Shown piece by piece: positions 63,106-64,000 of a stretch of DNA of 64,000 bases. The notes below the pieces were generated by a model. It did no database searches, was not told the DNA's origin, and saw only the letters and a program-made list of their open reading frames with translations. This DNA is from Leishmania mexicana MHOM/GT/2001/U1103 (lineage: Eukaryota > Euglenozoa > Kinetoplastea > Trypanosomatida > Trypanosomatidae). The DNA lies in the NCBI RefSeq assembly GCF_000234665.1, contig NC_018307.1:255187-319186 (forward strand), written 5' to 3'. The position numbers and the translations under genes were made by a program. The first letter of the stretch is position 1, and each line of letters opens with the position of its first letter.

Positions 63106-64000
63106 CTATTCAGACTTTCGAAGCTTGCTGGGCCACGCCTCCAACGATGCCGTCGTCTTGGCGCACCGGATCGCTTCCATGGCGGCGCGCAGCGCCTTTT
63201 GCTTCTCGCGTGGCACTGTGAATATGGGTACCTGCAGTAGCGCCGCCGTCTCCCGCACGACGCTCCAGACCAGGTGGGTGAAGGTCACCGCAGACAGCGC
63301 GAACAACTCGTACAGGGCGAGCTCTTCATTGAGGTTACAGGCGGAGGCGGAGTAGTGGGTGTCTCTGGAGGCGGTGCTGCCGCCGACGGTGTACGGCAGG
63401 GCAGTCCAACTAGCACCACCACCGTTGCCACCAACACCAGCTTGCCCGCTGCGTTGCTGCTGCTGCTGCCGTAGATGACTGATGTTGTGCACATATGTGA
63501 GCCCAATATGCAGGCCGAGGAGCACGAACGGCGCGAGGGTGCGGCGGAAGGGGAGGAACTCGGCGCTGCAGAGGTGCGCCAGCATGAGATGTATGGCCAA
63601 CTTTGTATAGAGCAGCCCCACCGTCCAGCAGAAGATGCGCGGGTTCCGCCGGAAAATGTCAGCGTGCGAGGTGAGAAGCCACGCGCTCGCCGTGAACGTA
63701 ACGACGACGAGCGGGACGAGGCGCGAGAGGGCGTGCAGGAAGGGAAAATGGATGCTGAAGCGCCGGCCGCCGAACTTCTCCAGCTCCGCCGCCGGCGTGC
63801 GACGAATGGCACGGTAGACCTGGTAGACGTTGCCAGCGCTCGTGACCGCGGCACCGAGCGTCATGAGGGCTACGGCGAGGGTGTTGTAGCGCACGCTTAC
63901 GGCCGGCTTATCGCTGCTGTAGAGGCGCAGGACAGCGCTCTGGAGAATACTGTGGCCGCTCCAGACCCTGCCGAGCACAGCCTCCCCGCGCCGCGCCGTG
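63106..64000 (-). CDS. CDP-alcohol phosphotransferase (choline/ethanolamine phosphotransferase-like), C-terminal part
   Basis: The frame is open from the right edge to the stop at 63106, giving about 298 residues; the 5' end lies outside the window. Hydrophobic segments follow one another: LAVALMTLGAAVTSAGNVYQVY, LVPLVVVTFTASAWLLTS, IFCWTVGLLYTKLAIHLMLAHLC, LAPFVLLGLHIGLTYVHN and LFALSAVTFTHLVWSVVRETAALL. The pattern 'RIFCWTVGLLYTKLAIHLMLAHLCSAEFLPF' is typical of the C-terminal half of eukaryotic choline/ethanolamine phosphotransferases, which finish phosphatidylcholine or phosphatidylethanolamine synthesis in the ER membrane. The catalytic DG-x2-AR-x8-G-x3-D-x3-D motif would lie upstream, beyond the edge, so activity and substrate cannot be judged. 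A Gln run and Gly/Ser insert (about 165-205) interrupt a loop. The C-terminus is soluble and basic (VPREKQKALRAAMEAI, ending KLRKSE). Confidence 0.6.
   Translation of the reverse strand, partial: TARRGEAVLGRVWSGHSILQSAVLRLYSSDKPAVSVRYNTLAVALMTLGAAVTSAGNVYQVYRAIRRTPAAELEKFGGRRFSIHFPFLHALSRLVPLVVVTFTASAWLLTSHADIFRRNPRIFCWTVGLLYTKLAIHLMLAHLCSAEFLPFRRTLAPFVLLGLHIGLTYVHNISHLRQQQQQRSGQAGVGGNGGGASWTALPYTVGGSTASRDTHYSASACNLNEELALYELFALSAVTFTHLVWSVVRETAALLQVPIFTVPREKQKALRAAMEAIRCAKTTASLEAWPSKLRKSE

Noticed and set aside
63976..63978. Start codon for the phosphotransferase within the window
   Set aside because: The codon there is GTG, and the frame stays open to the right edge. The gene is simply cut by the window.
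1..64000. A strand-switch region or transposable element
   Set aside because: All fifteen genes lie on the same strand and no reverse transcriptase, ingi/SIDER-like consensus or terminal repeats were recognised. Short degenerate SIDER copies in UTRs would need a profile search.

Overview
The window is nuclear DNA of a trypanosomatid flagellate, most likely of the Leishmania/Leptomonas/Crithidia group. The evidence is high GC, fifteen intron-free genes all on the minus strand with no strand switch, long spacers carrying polypyrimidine tracts (purine-rich on the plus strand) followed by AG (trans-splice acceptors), and proteins swollen by Ala/Ser/Gly/Gln runs. Everything fits one polycistronic transcription unit read from high to low coordinates. 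The species cannot be fixed from this sequence alone. No tRNA, rRNA, transposon, CRISPR or prokaryotic signal was seen.

Layout in transcription order (right to left): the C-terminal part of a CDP-alcohol phosphotransferase (63106-64000); a 2904-aa low-complexity/coiled-coil protein (53375-62089); a four-helix membrane protein with a huge cytosolic-type N-terminus, possibly TMEM237-like (49496-52732); a 2444-aa ankyrin-PFK-2/FBPase-2 fusion with an apparently dead phosphatase half (40931-48265); an RNA polymerase III subunit RPC9/RPC17-like protein with a large insertion (38736-40103); a 3050-aa AGC-type protein kinase whose catalytic domain is split by long insertions (27950-37102); tubulin cofactor E without its CAP-Gly domain (25650-27272); a presequence-bearing NYN/PIN-like protein (23935-24906); a TatD-family protein with degenerate metal ligands (21010-23118); the copper chaperone COX17 (20094-20348); a conserved-type hypothetical (18114-19325); a putative mitochondrial helical protein (13562-16603); a free-standing YbaK/ProX aminoacyl-tRNA deacylase (12360-13106); a 2862-aa protein that combines a UBE2Q-like ubiquitin-conjugating (E2) domain with a very long right-handed beta-helix (2892-11480); and the N-terminal part of a DDX60-like helicase (1-2134).

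The genes do not form a pathway: neighbours in a trypanosomatid unit are co-transcribed, not functionally linked. Several touch common themes: mitochondrial biogenesis (COX17, two presequence-like proteins), cytoskeleton/flagellum (TBCE, possible TMEM237-like protein) and signalling (AGC kinase, PFK-2/FBPase-2). The most striking feature is the E2 + beta-helix fusion. Next come the inactive-looking enzyme halves (FBPase-2, TatD) and the split giant kinase. Start codons were chosen as the first in-frame ATG compatible with family homology and with the nearest polypyrimidine/AG acceptor; several longer open frames begin at non-ATG codons and were cut back.
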